A stretch of 64,000 nt of DNA from Bacteroidales bacterium (GTDB lineage: Bacteria > Bacteroidota > Bacteroidia > Bacteroidales > F082): assembly GCA_017477425.1 (NCBI GenBank), contig JAFUVT010000016.1:62001-126000 (forward strand), written 5' to 3'. The notes beneath the pieces were generated by a model. That model was not told where the DNA came from. It saw only the letters and a program-made list of their open reading frames with translations, and made no database searches. Made by a program: the position numbers and the translations under genes. Shown one piece after another: positions 1-7,942 of this stretch. Position 1 is the stretch's first letter. Every line of letters starts with the position of its first letter.

Positions 1-638
1 TTTTTGTCGAAGCCGGTTCTCTTACTATTATTAATTAAGGTATCATCAGAAGCCTCGATTTGTCGGATAATCTCAGCGCAAGGCCTTGTCTTATAGCGGA
101 TTTCAGCAACGCCAATAGACACAAACGCCACAATCACAAAGCAAAACACCAAGATGAAAGTTGTCATATTGGGCAGTTGAAAGTCCTTGCCTACCAGTGC
201 CAGAAACAGTCCTGCCACAAGAATGAGCCCAGTGGAATAATTCAATACGGTAAAGATGGAAAAGAGTTTCTTGAAACTTCGGGCATTATTGGATAAAGTC
301 AAAAGATTGCTGTTTTCTATTGTTTTTGGTTGCAACTTCCTCGTTATCAGCAGTTCAACAACCAAGCATACAGAACAAAAAGCCAACCAAAACACTTCTA
401 AAGATGGCTTGCCACCAAATATCCATCTGATGAACAACAGACCGACAATGGCTATAATTGGATAAAGGATGACTTGTTTCCAACGGTAGCGTCGGTAGAA
501 GTCAGTGCCTTGTTTGACAGACGACTTCATCAGCCTATCGTTCACGATTTCCTGTTGGTCGAACTGCTGTTTCAGCGTTTCGTATTGGGCCTTCAGTTGG
601 TCCAGTTCGGAGAGGTTGTTGTTTTCTTGTTGTTCCAT
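1..638 (-). CDS. Predicted inner-membrane protein downstream of ECF sigma factor (partial)
   Basis: An open frame starts at the ATG at 638-636 and runs without a stop to the left edge of the window, so the 3' end is missing (212 codons visible). The N-terminus reads MEQQENNNLSELDQLKAQYE and is polar and probably coiled-coil. It is followed by paired hydrophobic segments: one around residues 58-70, one after a short Gly/Lys turn, and two more around residues 135-175. It begins 12 nt after the sigma-factor stop on the same strand, so the two are almost certainly cotranscribed. In Bacteroidales a gene of this shape commonly follows an ECF sigma factor and may act as its membrane sensor or anti-sigma partner. 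That role is an inference from position; I recognise no named domain. Confidence 0.75.
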   Translation of the reverse strand, partial: MEQQENNNLSELDQLKAQYETLKQQFDQQEIVNDRLMKSSVKQGTDFYRRYRWKQVILYPIIAIVGLLFIRWIFGGKPSLEVFWLAFCSVCLVVELLITRKLQPKTIENSNLLTLSNNARSFKKLFSIFTVLNYSTGLILVAGLFLALVGKDFQLPNMTTFILVFCFVIVAFVSIGVAEIRYKTRPCAEIIRQIEASDDTLINNSKRTGFDK

Positions 639-650
639 GATGATTTCCTT

Positions 651-1139
651 TCATTCGTTTTTCGACATTTTCACCAATTTTTCCTTGATGCGCAGCAGAC
701 GGACGCCCACATTGTTGGGCGTGATGCCGATGATGGCGCCGATTTCGTCGTAGCTGACGCCTTCGAGCCAAAGCAGGATGAGGCTTCGGTCGATGAGGTC
801 GAGGCGCGAGATGCGGTCGTAGAGTTCGCGGATTTGCTGCGTGGAGGGGTCGTCGGCCTCGTAAGGGTCGATGTCCACGCTCAGCGGCACCGTCTCGATG
901 CGGCGACGTTGCTTCTTGTCCTGATTGATAGCCGTGTTAAGTGCCACGCGGTAGATCCAGGTGCGGGCGGTGCTGCGGCCCTCGTAGGTGTCGAAGCCGT
1001 TCCAAAGCCGGATGAGGATTTCCTGAAACAGGTCGTCGATTTCGGCCTTGTCGTGCGAGAACATATAGCACACGGTGTAAATCGTCCGCTTGTGTTGCCG
1101 CACCAAAAGTTCAAACTGATGTTCCTTGTCGTTGTTCAT
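651..1139 (-). CDS. ECF-type RNA polymerase sigma factor (sigma-70 family)
   Basis: This protein of about 160 residues has region 2 near residues 15-80 (FELLVRQHKRTIYTVCYMF, then DLFQEILIRLWNG, the core-binding and -10-reading helices). Region 4 is near residues 105-155, with the helix-turn-helix segment YDEIGAIIGITPNNVGVRL. It lacks regions 1 and 3, as is normal for ECF factors. I chose the ATG at 1139 (MNNDKEHQ); an ATG six codons upstream at 1157 is also possible because the likely -7 box lies at 1177-1184. The membrane protein immediately downstream suggests a signal-transducing pair. The target regulon cannot be told from the sequence. Confidence 0.9.
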   Translation of the reverse strand: MNNDKEHQFELLVRQHKRTIYTVCYMFSHDKAEIDDLFQEILIRLWNGFDTYEGRSTARTWIYRVALNTAINQDKKQRRRIETVPLSVDIDPYEADDPSTQQIRELYDRISRLDLIDRSLILLWLEGVSYDEIGAIIGITPNNVGVRLLRIKEKLVKMSKNE

Positions 1140-1176
1140 AATGCGTTTTCGCTGCAACGGTCATCATGTTTGACAA

Positions 1177-1184
1177 CAAAGGTA
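1177..1184 (-). promoter_or_regulatory. -7 promoter box for the ECF sigma gene
   Basis: TACCTTTG on the minus strand matches the Bacteroidota TAnnTTTG -7 consensus and lies 20-45 nt upstream of the candidate starts. No clear -33 TTTG was found at the usual distance. Confidence 0.55.
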
Positions 1185-1290
1185 GGGATTTATTACAACC
1201 GCGAGGTGGCATTTGCCAATTTCTTTCAAGAAGAATGGTAAAATTGCCTCGTTTCTTGAATAAAGTGTTGGTTGTAGGCAACACTTTCCA

Positions 1291-2745
1291 CTATTTTCTT
1301 TTCAATATCGCTCCCGTTCCCGCCAAAACCACCATTCCGCCACCTACGACCCAAAGCCACGGAAAACCGCCTTCCGTTTCATCGATGGCGCCAAGCGTTT
1401 CTTCCACTGGCTCAACATAATAGATATACTTGCCGTCGTGGATGAGTTGCAAGGTGTAGTTGAGGATGGAATCACCGTGGGCGAAGGAAAGTTCTTCGGG
1501 AGTGAAGTTGACGGGATAGTCGGGCAGCACTCCGCGACCGAAGGGGAAACGCTCGTTGACCACCGTGTCAAATACAATTTTAATAATCGGTATTTGGATG
1601 GCAATATCGGAAATGGGCAATATGTATTGCGTGAAATTCTCTGCCTTCATTTGATGGTAAGCCGAGCCTGTCTCGCGCCCGACGATGACACCACGGTTCT
1701 GCTTTTTCACCCAGCCTGCAAACATGGTGGAAGCCGAAAACGAAGTCTCGTTGGTGAGCAGATACAGCCGCCCTTTATAGTTGACTAAAGAATCAGGTGA
1801 CTTCCATTCCGGCTCGTCCTTTACAAACCCCTCACCATTCGGAAGCGGCTTGTAATCAGGATAATAGTCTTCTTGGTTGGCATCCACAGGACAACTGCCG
1901 AAGCATTGATAACCACCTTTTTTGTTCACGATTTTGCGCAGTCTGGTGCAGAAAGACTTTTGGGCAAGATAGGAATACACATTTTCCGTTATCTCTCGCG
2001 GTCCACCGTGGTTGAAACGAAGGTCAAGGATCAGGTTGGGGATGCTGTCGGCAACGAGGTTGGCAAAGATTTCAGTTAGTTGCTCCATTTCCAAATCGTC
2101 CAATTCGAAAGTATGAAGAACGAGATAAGCCATCGTGTCGGAGAGTTTTTCAAACTCAAAATGTGCCTTTTCGTTTGCATGGAAATGGCGGTGTTGGTAT
2201 TCTAACCATTGTGGTTCGCGGTAAGGGTCTTTGGGTTTCATTTGTTCAAAATGTTTTGTCTCGCCATCGGCAAAGGTGACAGTGAAGTTAGCATTCTTGG
2301 CAATTTGGTTGCAGTAGTAAGTATCCATTCCATACAAAAGCACATAATCCCCATAGCTCTTCACATAGCCATCGAAAAAGGCGACATACTCCAACACCAT
2401 GGTTTTAAGGGAATCGGCGGGAATGCCATTTACTGAAACCACTTTTTTGCCGAGATAGTTTTTGTATTTCGCAGCAGCGCGCCATACTTGTAGCGTGTCG
2501 TTAAACCAGCCCAAACACACCGAAGGAGACAGCCTATTTGCGCCTCTTTTCGCTTTCGGCTCTGAAATAATAGTCGTATGGCTGTCATGGATTTTGCCAA
2601 TAGTCTTGAAAACCAGCATTTCAAAATCAACGATGTCAACGGTTCCGTCCATCGCAGCCATTTTCGTCTTTATATAGGTATCGAATTCCTCTTTCGGTGT
2701 GTAGTCATACAGACCAGGGAAAGCATCTTCTAAAGTGGCCATCAT
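1291..2745 (-). CDS. S41-family (C-terminal processing) peptidase domain protein, N-terminally broken
   Basis: This is a 484-residue frame with the tail-specific protease fold. LILDLRFNHGGP (near residue 240) is the substrate-cradle strand, and the segment LLTNETSFSASTMFAGW (near 330) holds the expected nucleophilic Ser. The C-terminus carries one transmembrane helix (PWLWVVGGGMVVLAGTGAIL) followed by RK, so it may be membrane anchored. The start is not natural: the same frame continues upstream of this ATG with coding-like residues (LTREEAQADID) to a stop near 2805. The preceding M23-like fragment in another frame ends at 2778. The two almost certainly belonged to one gene that now carries a frameshift of one base (or an assembly error). 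No signal peptide is present in this frame. Confidence 0.75.
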   Translation of the reverse strand: MMATLEDAFPGLYDYTPKEEFDTYIKTKMAAMDGTVDIVDFEMLVFKTIGKIHDSHTTIISEPKAKRGANRLSPSVCLGWFNDTLQVWRAAAKYKNYLGKKVVSVNGIPADSLKTMVLEYVAFFDGYVKSYGDYVLLYGMDTYYCNQIAKNANFTVTFADGETKHFEQMKPKDPYREPQWLEYQHRHFHANEKAHFEFEKLSDTMAYLVLHTFELDDLEMEQLTEIFANLVADSIPNLILDLRFNHGGPREITENVYSYLAQKSFCTRLRKIVNKKGGYQCFGSCPVDANQEDYYPDYKPLPNGEGFVKDEPEWKSPDSLVNYKGRLYLLTNETSFSASTMFAGWVKKQNRGVIVGRETGSAYHQMKAENFTQYILPISDIAIQIPIIKIVFDTVVNERFPFGRGVLPDYPVNFTPEELSFAHGDSILNYTLQLIHDGKYIYYVEPVEETLGAIDETEGGFPWLWVVGGGMVVLAGTGAILKRK

Positions 2746-2777
2746 ACCATCAATGTCGGCTTGTGCCTCCTCACGGG

Positions 2778-3238
2778 TCAGTTGGGTCTGTTGTTCACCT
2801 TAGGCGGGATGAAGGTGGTTTTCAGCCCAAAAGGCGTCATCGGGTCAACGTTTTTTGAGTTTTTCGAGATACTGATAGCGATGCAAGGTTGCTGTATCTT
2901 CTTATAAAGATAGCCCACCGTTCCCAAGGTGTCGCCACGGTGTATGGTCTCGCCAGTCTTGAACAGCCGCGTAGGACGGATGCCGTCAACACAAACGGTT
3001 CTCCCGTCGGATAGCTGAACGCCTACCGACAAATAGGTGTTGTGAATCTTTTCCTGCGTCATATCCCACTCAATGAAAAGAAGGGAATCTTGCTCGAAGT
3101 TGCCGGTTTGTTGGGCAAAACCAATCAATGAGCAACTCCAATTGTTGCGGTAACCCAACAAAGCATGGTCGATTTTCCCGTCAACGGGACAAAGCACAGG
3201 CGTTCCCAAAGGTGCCCCGATGATGATGTCGCCGATGT
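2778..3238 (-). pseudogene. Degenerate M23/LytM-like domain, 5' remnant of the S41 protease gene
   Basis: On the minus strand from about 3240 to 2778 the frame encodes a LytM-like barrel: IGDIIIGAPLGTPVLCPVDG, then GETIHRGDTLGTVGYLYK, then DPMTPFGL. The metal-binding HxH of true M23 peptidases is replaced (PCIAISISK), so it is probably non-catalytic. It has no ATG of its own and no signal peptide. Upstream, its frame runs as meaningless antisense-frame codons through the ATPase gene, whose stop codon abuts it. It ends at a TGA, while the S41 reading resumes in the -1 frame within about 30 nt. I read it as the middle of a former signal peptide-LytM-S41 protein whose 5' end was lost or replaced at the ATPase junction. 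Confidence 0.6.
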
Positions 3239-4492
3239 TCAACTCAAAAACGCCGCCGCATGAACTGCAGTCACATTTGGGGACAATTGCTTGGTTTCCA
3301 TATCGTTGGACAAGACAAAGGCATAAAGCACGGGCTTGTCGAGGATGGCATCCAAATCCACAAGATGCCTTGCGTCGGTTTTGGCCACATGCTCCGCCAT
3401 CTTGATTTCGAAGGCGATATAGCCGTCCTGCAACTCGACGAGCAAGTCCACTTCCTTGCCGTCGTGAGTGCGCAAATGATAGAACGAAGCATCCGAGAGC
3501 ACGTTTTGCGCCTGCTTGTATAGTTCCGAGACGATGAGGCTCTCGAACTCGGCTCCCGTCATACCGCCGCGCTTCTGCAACACCGCTTGAAGCACCCCGT
3601 AATCCATATAATGGATTTTCGAGGTCTTCACCAAACGCTTGTTCAGGTTGCGTTGCCACGGTTGGAGCGTGACGGTCTGGTAACTCAAGCGCAGGTATTC
3701 CAAATAGCGGCTCACCGTTTTCGACGAAATGCCCAACGCCGTGGCCAAGCCCGAAATGTTGACCGTCTGTCCGGTCTGCAAAGCCAAGGCACGTTGCAGT
3801 TTGACGTATGGCTCCAAGTCGCGGAAGGAGGCCAAGTCGCGCACATCGCGTTCAAGATAGGTGCGCACGTAGTCCTTTAGCCAAAGATAGCGTTCATCGT
3901 CGGTCATTTCCTCATCGACCAAAGCGGGATAGCCACCGAAACGCTGATAATACGTCCAGGCCTTGGCCTTCTTCGGCATGGCAGGATCCAAGACAAAGGA
4001 AGGCCAAAACGAAGGCTTTTGGTCGGGTTGCTGCAACAGGCGTTGCCACGCCGAAAGTTGTATTTCGTCGTCCCAACTGTTGGTGAGCAGTTCGGGCAAG
4101 GTGAGCGGATAAAGAGTGAAAATGGTGCACCGACCGGCCAAACTTTCCCTCACTTTCTGCAAAAGCAGCAACTGGCTCGACCCCAACAAGGCGTAACGCA
4201 CATCGGGGAATTGGTCGTAGGTGGCCTTGATGCTTTCCACCAATTCGGGCAACTTCTGCACCTCGTCAAGCACGGCTTTCGGATAGAGTTCGTGCCACTG
4301 TCCGGCAGTGAGTTGAAGATAAGTGGGACTGGTCACGGGGTCTTCGATGGAGAGATAGACGTAATCGTCGAGCACCTGTCGCACCAATGTGGTCTTCCCC
4401 ACCTGTCTTGCTCCAGTGAACACCATAATCCGTCCCGTTTTGCGGTCTTTCATCTTCTTGACCTGCACTTCCATTTGTCGCTTCTTGTCCAT
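3239..4492 (-). CDS. AAA-family ATPase with DUF4143 and PD-(D/E)xK-like C-terminus
   Basis: A 417-residue protein of the widespread DUF4143 ATPase family, whose function is unknown. The Walker A motif is GARQVGKTT near residue 26 and Walker B-like residues are in KAVLDEVQKLPEL near 75. The ALLGSSQLLLLQ sensor segment follows, then a winged-helix-like region (NISGLATALGISSKTVSRYL). The C-terminal nuclease-like core reads GKEVDLLVELQDG followed by AFEIK, i.e. the E/D...ExK pattern. The length is normal for the family. I prefer the ATG at 4492 (MDKKRQMEV) over one at 4528, because 4528 lies upstream of the probable transcription start. Its 3' end directly abuts the truncated LytM/S41 gene, which suggests it arrived by insertion or recombination. 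Confidence 0.88.
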   Translation of the reverse strand: MDKKRQMEVQVKKMKDRKTGRIMVFTGARQVGKTTLVRQVLDDYVYLSIEDPVTSPTYLQLTAGQWHELYPKAVLDEVQKLPELVESIKATYDQFPDVRYALLGSSQLLLLQKVRESLAGRCTIFTLYPLTLPELLTNSWDDEIQLSAWQRLLQQPDQKPSFWPSFVLDPAMPKKAKAWTYYQRFGGYPALVDEEMTDDERYLWLKDYVRTYLERDVRDLASFRDLEPYVKLQRALALQTGQTVNISGLATALGISSKTVSRYLEYLRLSYQTVTLQPWQRNLNKRLVKTSKIHYMDYGVLQAVLQKRGGMTGAEFESLIVSELYKQAQNVLSDASFYHLRTHDGKEVDLLVELQDGYIAFEIKMAEHVAKTDARHLVDLDAILDKPVLYAFVLSNDMETKQLSPNVTAVHAAAFLS

Positions 4493-4514
4493 ATCGTTTC
4501 TTGTTTTACGGCTG

Positions 4515-4522
4515 CAAAAATA
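4515..4522 (-). promoter_or_regulatory. -7 promoter box for the DUF4143 ATPase
   Basis: TATTTTTG on the minus strand, 23 nt upstream of the ATG at 4492. A weak TTGG lies about 21 nt further upstream. The box decides the start: the ATG at 4528 would lie before it. Confidence 0.6.
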
Positions 4523-4536
4523 CAACATTTTTTCGT

Positions 4537-4620
4537 GTAGTTCCCAATTTTACGCCAAATTTTTCCCTTTAAGTCCTAAATTTACGCCTAAATTCTCCTT
4601 TTAAGTCCTAAATTTACGCC
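4537..4620. repeat. Three-copy 32-bp tandem repeat
   Basis: The hexamer TACGCC recurs at 4551-4556, 4583-4588 and 4615-4620, exactly 32 bp apart. Units 2 and 3 share the 18-mer AAGTCCTAAATTTACGCC (4571-4588 and 4603-4620); unit 1 is more diverged. The array is AT-rich and lies between the divergent ATPase and prfB transcription units. The intervening 14 bp are also similar between copies, so this is not a CRISPR array. Confidence 0.85.
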
Positions 4621-4679
4621 AAAATCAGAAAACAACCAACTCCTCGCTCCCCACTCCAAACTAATTGAAAACTTTTCCC

Positions 4680-4687
4680 TACCTTTG
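4680..4687 (+). promoter_or_regulatory. -7 promoter box for prfB
   Basis: TACCTTTG, 22 nt upstream of the prfB ATG. A TTG at 4665-4667 is closer than the usual -33 distance, so the upstream element is weak. Confidence 0.6.
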
Positions 4688-4709
4688 CAGCCCGAAATAC
4701 CTATTTAAT

Positions 4710-5829
4710 ATGATTACCCAAGACCAACTTAAAGAATTATGTAAGAGGATTGATGCCTTGAGGAGGTATCTTTGACGTCGATAGACGTACCATCGAAGCA
4801 CAGGAATTAGACGAAAAGACGCAAGACCCGCAGTTTTGGAGCGACCCCAAGGCCGCCGAAGCCACGATGAAGAAAGTGCGCGAAGTGAAAGGCTGGCTCA
4901 ACGGCTACAAGGAAGCCTCGCAAGCCTACGACGACCTCGCCGTGCTCTTCGACTTCGCCAAGGAAGGCGAAGCCACCGAGGAAGAGGTGGACGCGCAATA
5001 TGCCACCGCCATCGAAATCGTGGAGAACCTCGAATTCAAGAACATGCTGCGCGAAGAGGCCGACCCGATGAGCGCCGTGCTGAAAATCAACTCGGGTGCA
5101 GGCGGCACCGAAGCGCAGGACTGGGCCTCGATGCTGATGCGTATGTATATGCGCTATGCCGAGAACCACAAATACAAACTCACCATCAGCGACCTACTAG
5201 AAGCCGACGACGCTGGCATCAAGTCGGTGACGATGAAAATCGAAGGCGACTATGCTTACGGCTACCTGAAAGGCGAGAATGGCGTGCATCGCCTGGTGCG
5301 CGTCAGCCCCTACAACGCCCAAGGCAAACGCATGACCTCGTTCGCCTCGGTGTTTGTCACCCCGCTGGTCGACGACACGATTGAAATCGTGGTCGAGCAG
5401 TCGCGCCTCTCGTGGGACACCTTCCGCAGCGGCGGTGCTGGCGGCCAGAACGTGAACAAGGTGGAATCGGGCGTGCGCCTGCGCTACCAATATAAGGACC
5501 CCTACACGGGCGAGGAAGAGGAAATCCTCATCGAGAACACCGAGACCCGCGACCAACCCAAGAACCGCGAGAACGCCCTGCGCCTCCTGAAGTCGCAACT
5601 CTACGACCGCGAGATGCGCCACCGCATGGAGGAGCAGAACAAGATTGAGGCGGGCAAACTGAAAATCGAATGGGGCAGCCAAATCCGCAGCTACGTCTTC
5701 GACGACCGCCGCGTGAAGGACCATCGCACCAACTACCAGACCTCCAATGTGCAGGCCGTGATGGACGGCGACATTGACGCGTTCCTCAAGGCCTATTTGA
5801 TGGAATTTGGAGGTAAGAAACAACAATAA
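4710..5829 (+). CDS. prfB: Peptide chain release factor 2 with programmed +1 frameshift
   Basis: RF2 terminates translation at UGA and UAA. The gene starts at ATG 4710 (MITQDQLKELCKRIDALRRY) and meets an in-frame TGA at 4773-4775. The site is the classical one: an internal AGGAGG (4761-4766), spacer TAT, slippery CTT at 4770, then TGA followed by C. After a +1 shift the frame continues GAC GTC GAT and stays open to 5829, giving 372 residues, the normal RF2 length. RLVRVSPYNAQG carries the stop-recognition tripeptide as SPY rather than the SPF of E. coli. The peptidyl-hydrolysis motif GGQ is in SGGAGGQNVNKVE. A frame-only reading would start falsely at 4867. RF2 levels should be autoregulated through the frameshift. 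cstA follows 12 nt downstream. Confidence 0.96.
4761..4776 (+). promoter_or_regulatory. prfB recoding site (AGGAGG-TAT-CTT-TGA-C)
   Basis: AGGAGG lies three bases before CTT TGA C, matching the spacing of known RF2 frameshift sites. It is one of very few strong Shine-Dalgarno sequences in the window, which fits its use as a recoding stimulator rather than an initiation signal. Confidence 0.95.
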
Positions 5830-5841
5830 ATCCAAACGAAA

Positions 5842-7296
5842 ATGGTTACATTTTTCATCGCATTAGCCGTCCTGATTCTCGGCTACATCATTTACGGAAA
5901 GTTTGTTGAGCGCCTCTTTGGTGCCGACCCGCAACGTGCCACACCGGCCACGACCATGGCCGACGGTGTCGACTACGTGCCGATGAAGCCTTGGCGCATC
6001 TTCCTCATCCAGTTCCTCAACATCGCTGGCGTGGGACCCATCATCGGGGCCATTATGGGAGCGCAGTTCGGCACGGCTTCGTTCCTGTGGATTGTGCTGG
6101 GCAGCATCTTCGCGGGCGCCGTCCACGACTATTTGGCGGGTATGATTTCATTGCGCGACAAAGGCGCGAGCCTGCCCGAAATCCACGGCACCTACCTTGG
6201 CAACGGCGCCAAACAAGTGATGCGCGGCTTCACCGTCCTGCTGATGATTTTAGTCGGTGTGGTGTTCGTCAACACGCCCGCCACCTTGCTCAACGCACAT
6301 TTCACGCCAGGCTGGAACAAATACATCTGGATTGTCATCATCTTGGCTTACTACCTGATTGCCACGCTTTTGCCCATCGACAAGCTCATCGGCAAAATCT
6401 ATCCCATCTTCGGCATTCTACTGTTGGGTATGGCTGTGGCCATTTTCATCGCCTTCATCATCTACAAGCCTGAGATCCCCGAATTGTGGAGCGGACTGCA
6501 AAACCGCCATCCCGATGCGGCCAACAACCCCATCTTCCCGATGATGTTTATCTCGATTGCTTGTGGTGCCATCTCGGGTTTCCATGCCACGCAGTCGCCG
6601 CTGATGGCGCGTTGCATGGTGAACGAGAAACAAGGTCGCCCGATTTTCTACGGTGCCATGATTACTGAAGGTGTCGTCGCCCTGATTTGGGCTGCTGCCG
6701 CCGCTTATTTCTTCGGTCCCGACAGCGTAGTCGACGTGACGGGCAAGAGCGGTGCCGCCATCGTGGGCATCATCGCCAACACGTGGTTCACCCCCGTTAT
6801 CGCCGTCATCACCATCCTGGGCGTCATCAGCGCGGCGGTCACTTCGGGCGACACAGCCTTGCGCTCGGCCCGACTCATCATCGCCGACTTCATGCACTAC
6901 GACCAAAAGCCCATCAAGAACCGCCTGCTCATCGCCATCCCGATGTTCGTCGTCACAGCCATCATCTTGGTTTACAGCATCGCCGACGACAAGGGTTTCC
7001 AACTCATCTGGCGCTATTTCGCTTGGGCTAACCAAGTCCTTGCCACGGTGACCCTTTGGGCTATCTCGGTCTATCTGGCCAAAAACAAAGGCAAAATATG
7101 GTATCTGGTCACCCTCATCCCTGCCCTCTTCATGACGATGGTGACGGGCTCGTTCCTCTTCGTGGCCAAGGCCGCCGACGGTGGCTTGGGCTCGGTGCTG
7201 CCACGCCCCGTGGGTTACGGCATTGGGGCTGTCATCACCGTGTTGGGGTTGGTGCTGTTTTGCATCGGGTTAAAAAAGAGAGACTCAATCGCCTGA
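5842..7296 (+). CDS. cstA: Carbon starvation protein CstA family transporter
   Basis: A polytopic inner-membrane protein of 484 residues, the shorter form found in many anaerobes. It starts with a hydrophobic helix (FFIALAVLILGYIIYG). It keeps family signatures such as FLNIAGVGPIIGAIMGAQFG (near 60), the segment SIFAGAVHDYLAGMISLR (near 95), ISGFHATQSPLMAR (near 252) and SGDTALRSARLIIADF (near 335). CstA proteins take up peptides or pyruvate; which one cannot be told here. It follows prfB by 12 nt on the same strand and is probably cotranscribed, ending at the hairpin at 7321. Confidence 0.93.
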   Translation: MVTFFIALAVLILGYIIYGKFVERLFGADPQRATPATTMADGVDYVPMKPWRIFLIQFLNIAGVGPIIGAIMGAQFGTASFLWIVLGSIFAGAVHDYLAGMISLRDKGASLPEIHGTYLGNGAKQVMRGFTVLLMILVGVVFVNTPATLLNAHFTPGWNKYIWIVIILAYYLIATLLPIDKLIGKIYPIFGILLLGMAVAIFIAFIIYKPEIPELWSGLQNRHPDAANNPIFPMMFISIACGAISGFHATQSPLMARCMVNEKQGRPIFYGAMITEGVVALIWAAAAAYFFGPDSVVDVTGKSGAAIVGIIANTWFTPVIAVITILGVISAAVTSGDTALRSARLIIADFMHYDQKPIKNRLLIAIPMFVVTAIILVYSIADDKGFQLIWRYFAWANQVLATVTLWAISVYLAKNKGKIWYLVTLIPALFMTMVTGSFLFVAKAADGGLGSVLPRPVGYGIGAVITVLGLVLFCIGLKKRDSIA

Positions 7297-7320
7297 ATTA
7301 TAATAAGATATTAATACGAC

Positions 7321-7356
7321 AAGGGCTAGCGCGGTTTGCGTCAGCCCTTTGTTTAG
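7321..7356 (+). terminator. Terminator after prfB-cstA
   Basis: AAGGGCT (7321-7327) pairs with AGCCCTT (7343-7349), followed by TGTTTAGTTT. The T-run is short and interrupted. Confidence 0.55.
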
Positions 7357-7377
7357 TTTATTTGGTCTATAGGATTC

Positions 7378-7818
7378 TTACTCCCTCACGAATCCCCAAA
7401 TCGCATGAACATCGGCATCCAGATCGGTATATTCGGCGGGATAGAGGAAATCGATGGACATATCCGTATCGGTCAAGGTTTGGATGGTACCAGTCGCATC
7501 GTGTAGCTCCTCGACACCATCGACGACATTATGTATGGCATCTTTAAAGATAACTTCATTGCCTTTCAAGGTGATATGGCCGACGCTCTCTTCATTGCCA
7601 TCCGCAATCACCGTCCCGTCCTTCCTGAATTCCAAGGTATGTCCGACAATTGCAGACCCATAAGCCTCTGTCATACCTGGCTCATTGATAGGCTCGCCGT
7701 TGATGGCGAGAGCGACCTCGGTGATTTTCCATGTCCCATAGATTTGGGGTTGTTTGCTGCATGAGGTGATGGTTGCCGCTACCAGCAGCAATACCATGAT
7801 TTTCAGTGTGTTTTTCAT
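7378..7818 (-). CDS. Lipocalin-like lipoprotein
   Basis: A small exported protein of 146 residues. It has a signal peptide ending in a lipobox (AATITSCSKQ, Cys near residue 20), so it is a lipid-anchored periplasmic or outer-membrane protein. The mature part starts with YGTWKITEVAL and has the alternating beta-strand pattern (HTLEFRKDGTVIADG, HITLKGNEVIF) of the lipocalin-like domain common in Bacteroidota lipoproteins. Ligand and role are unknown. It stands alone on the minus strand between cstA and the secreted proteins. Confidence 0.75.
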   Translation of the reverse strand: MKNTLKIMVLLLVAATITSCSKQPQIYGTWKITEVALAINGEPINEPGMTEAYGSAIVGHTLEFRKDGTVIADGNEESVGHITLKGNEVIFKDAIHNVVDGVEELHDATGTIQTLTDTDMSIDFLYPAEYTDLDADVHAIWGFVRE

Positions 7819-7860
7819 TTTGTTGGTGTTTTTTGTTGGTTATTGTTTCATTTTTGGTTT

Positions 7861-7930
7861 GTAGGGCTGTCACACCGTGGCAGCCGCCTTGGGTTTTCCA
7901 TGTGCGGCTGCCGTGATACGACAGCCCTAC
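7861..7930. repeat. 70-bp inverted-repeat hairpin element
   Basis: Two 25-bp arms (7861-7885 and 7906-7930) begin and end with GTAGGGCTGT / ACAGCCCTAC and match at about 21 of 25 positions, around a 20-bp loop. It lies between two minus-strand genes and probably forms a strong RNA hairpin. It has no coding capacity. Confidence 0.85.
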
Positions 7931-7942
7931 AAGACCACGTTT

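Noticed and set aside
1262..1288. Terminator hairpin after the S41 gene
   Set aside because: AAGTGTTG/CAACACTT can pair, but no T-run follows in the direction of transcription; too weak to list as a terminator.
2778..3659. A single 293-codon minus-strand protein
   Set aside because: Its first half is an out-of-frame reading of the ATPase gene; only the part below about 3240 resembles a protein (the LytM remnant).
4537..4620. CRISPR-like array
   Set aside because: Only three units, the intervening bases are themselves similar between copies, and no cas genes are near.
4867..5829. prfB starting at the internal ATG 4867
   Set aside because: This would remove the conserved N-terminal domain; the upstream frame with the recoding site restores full RF2 length.
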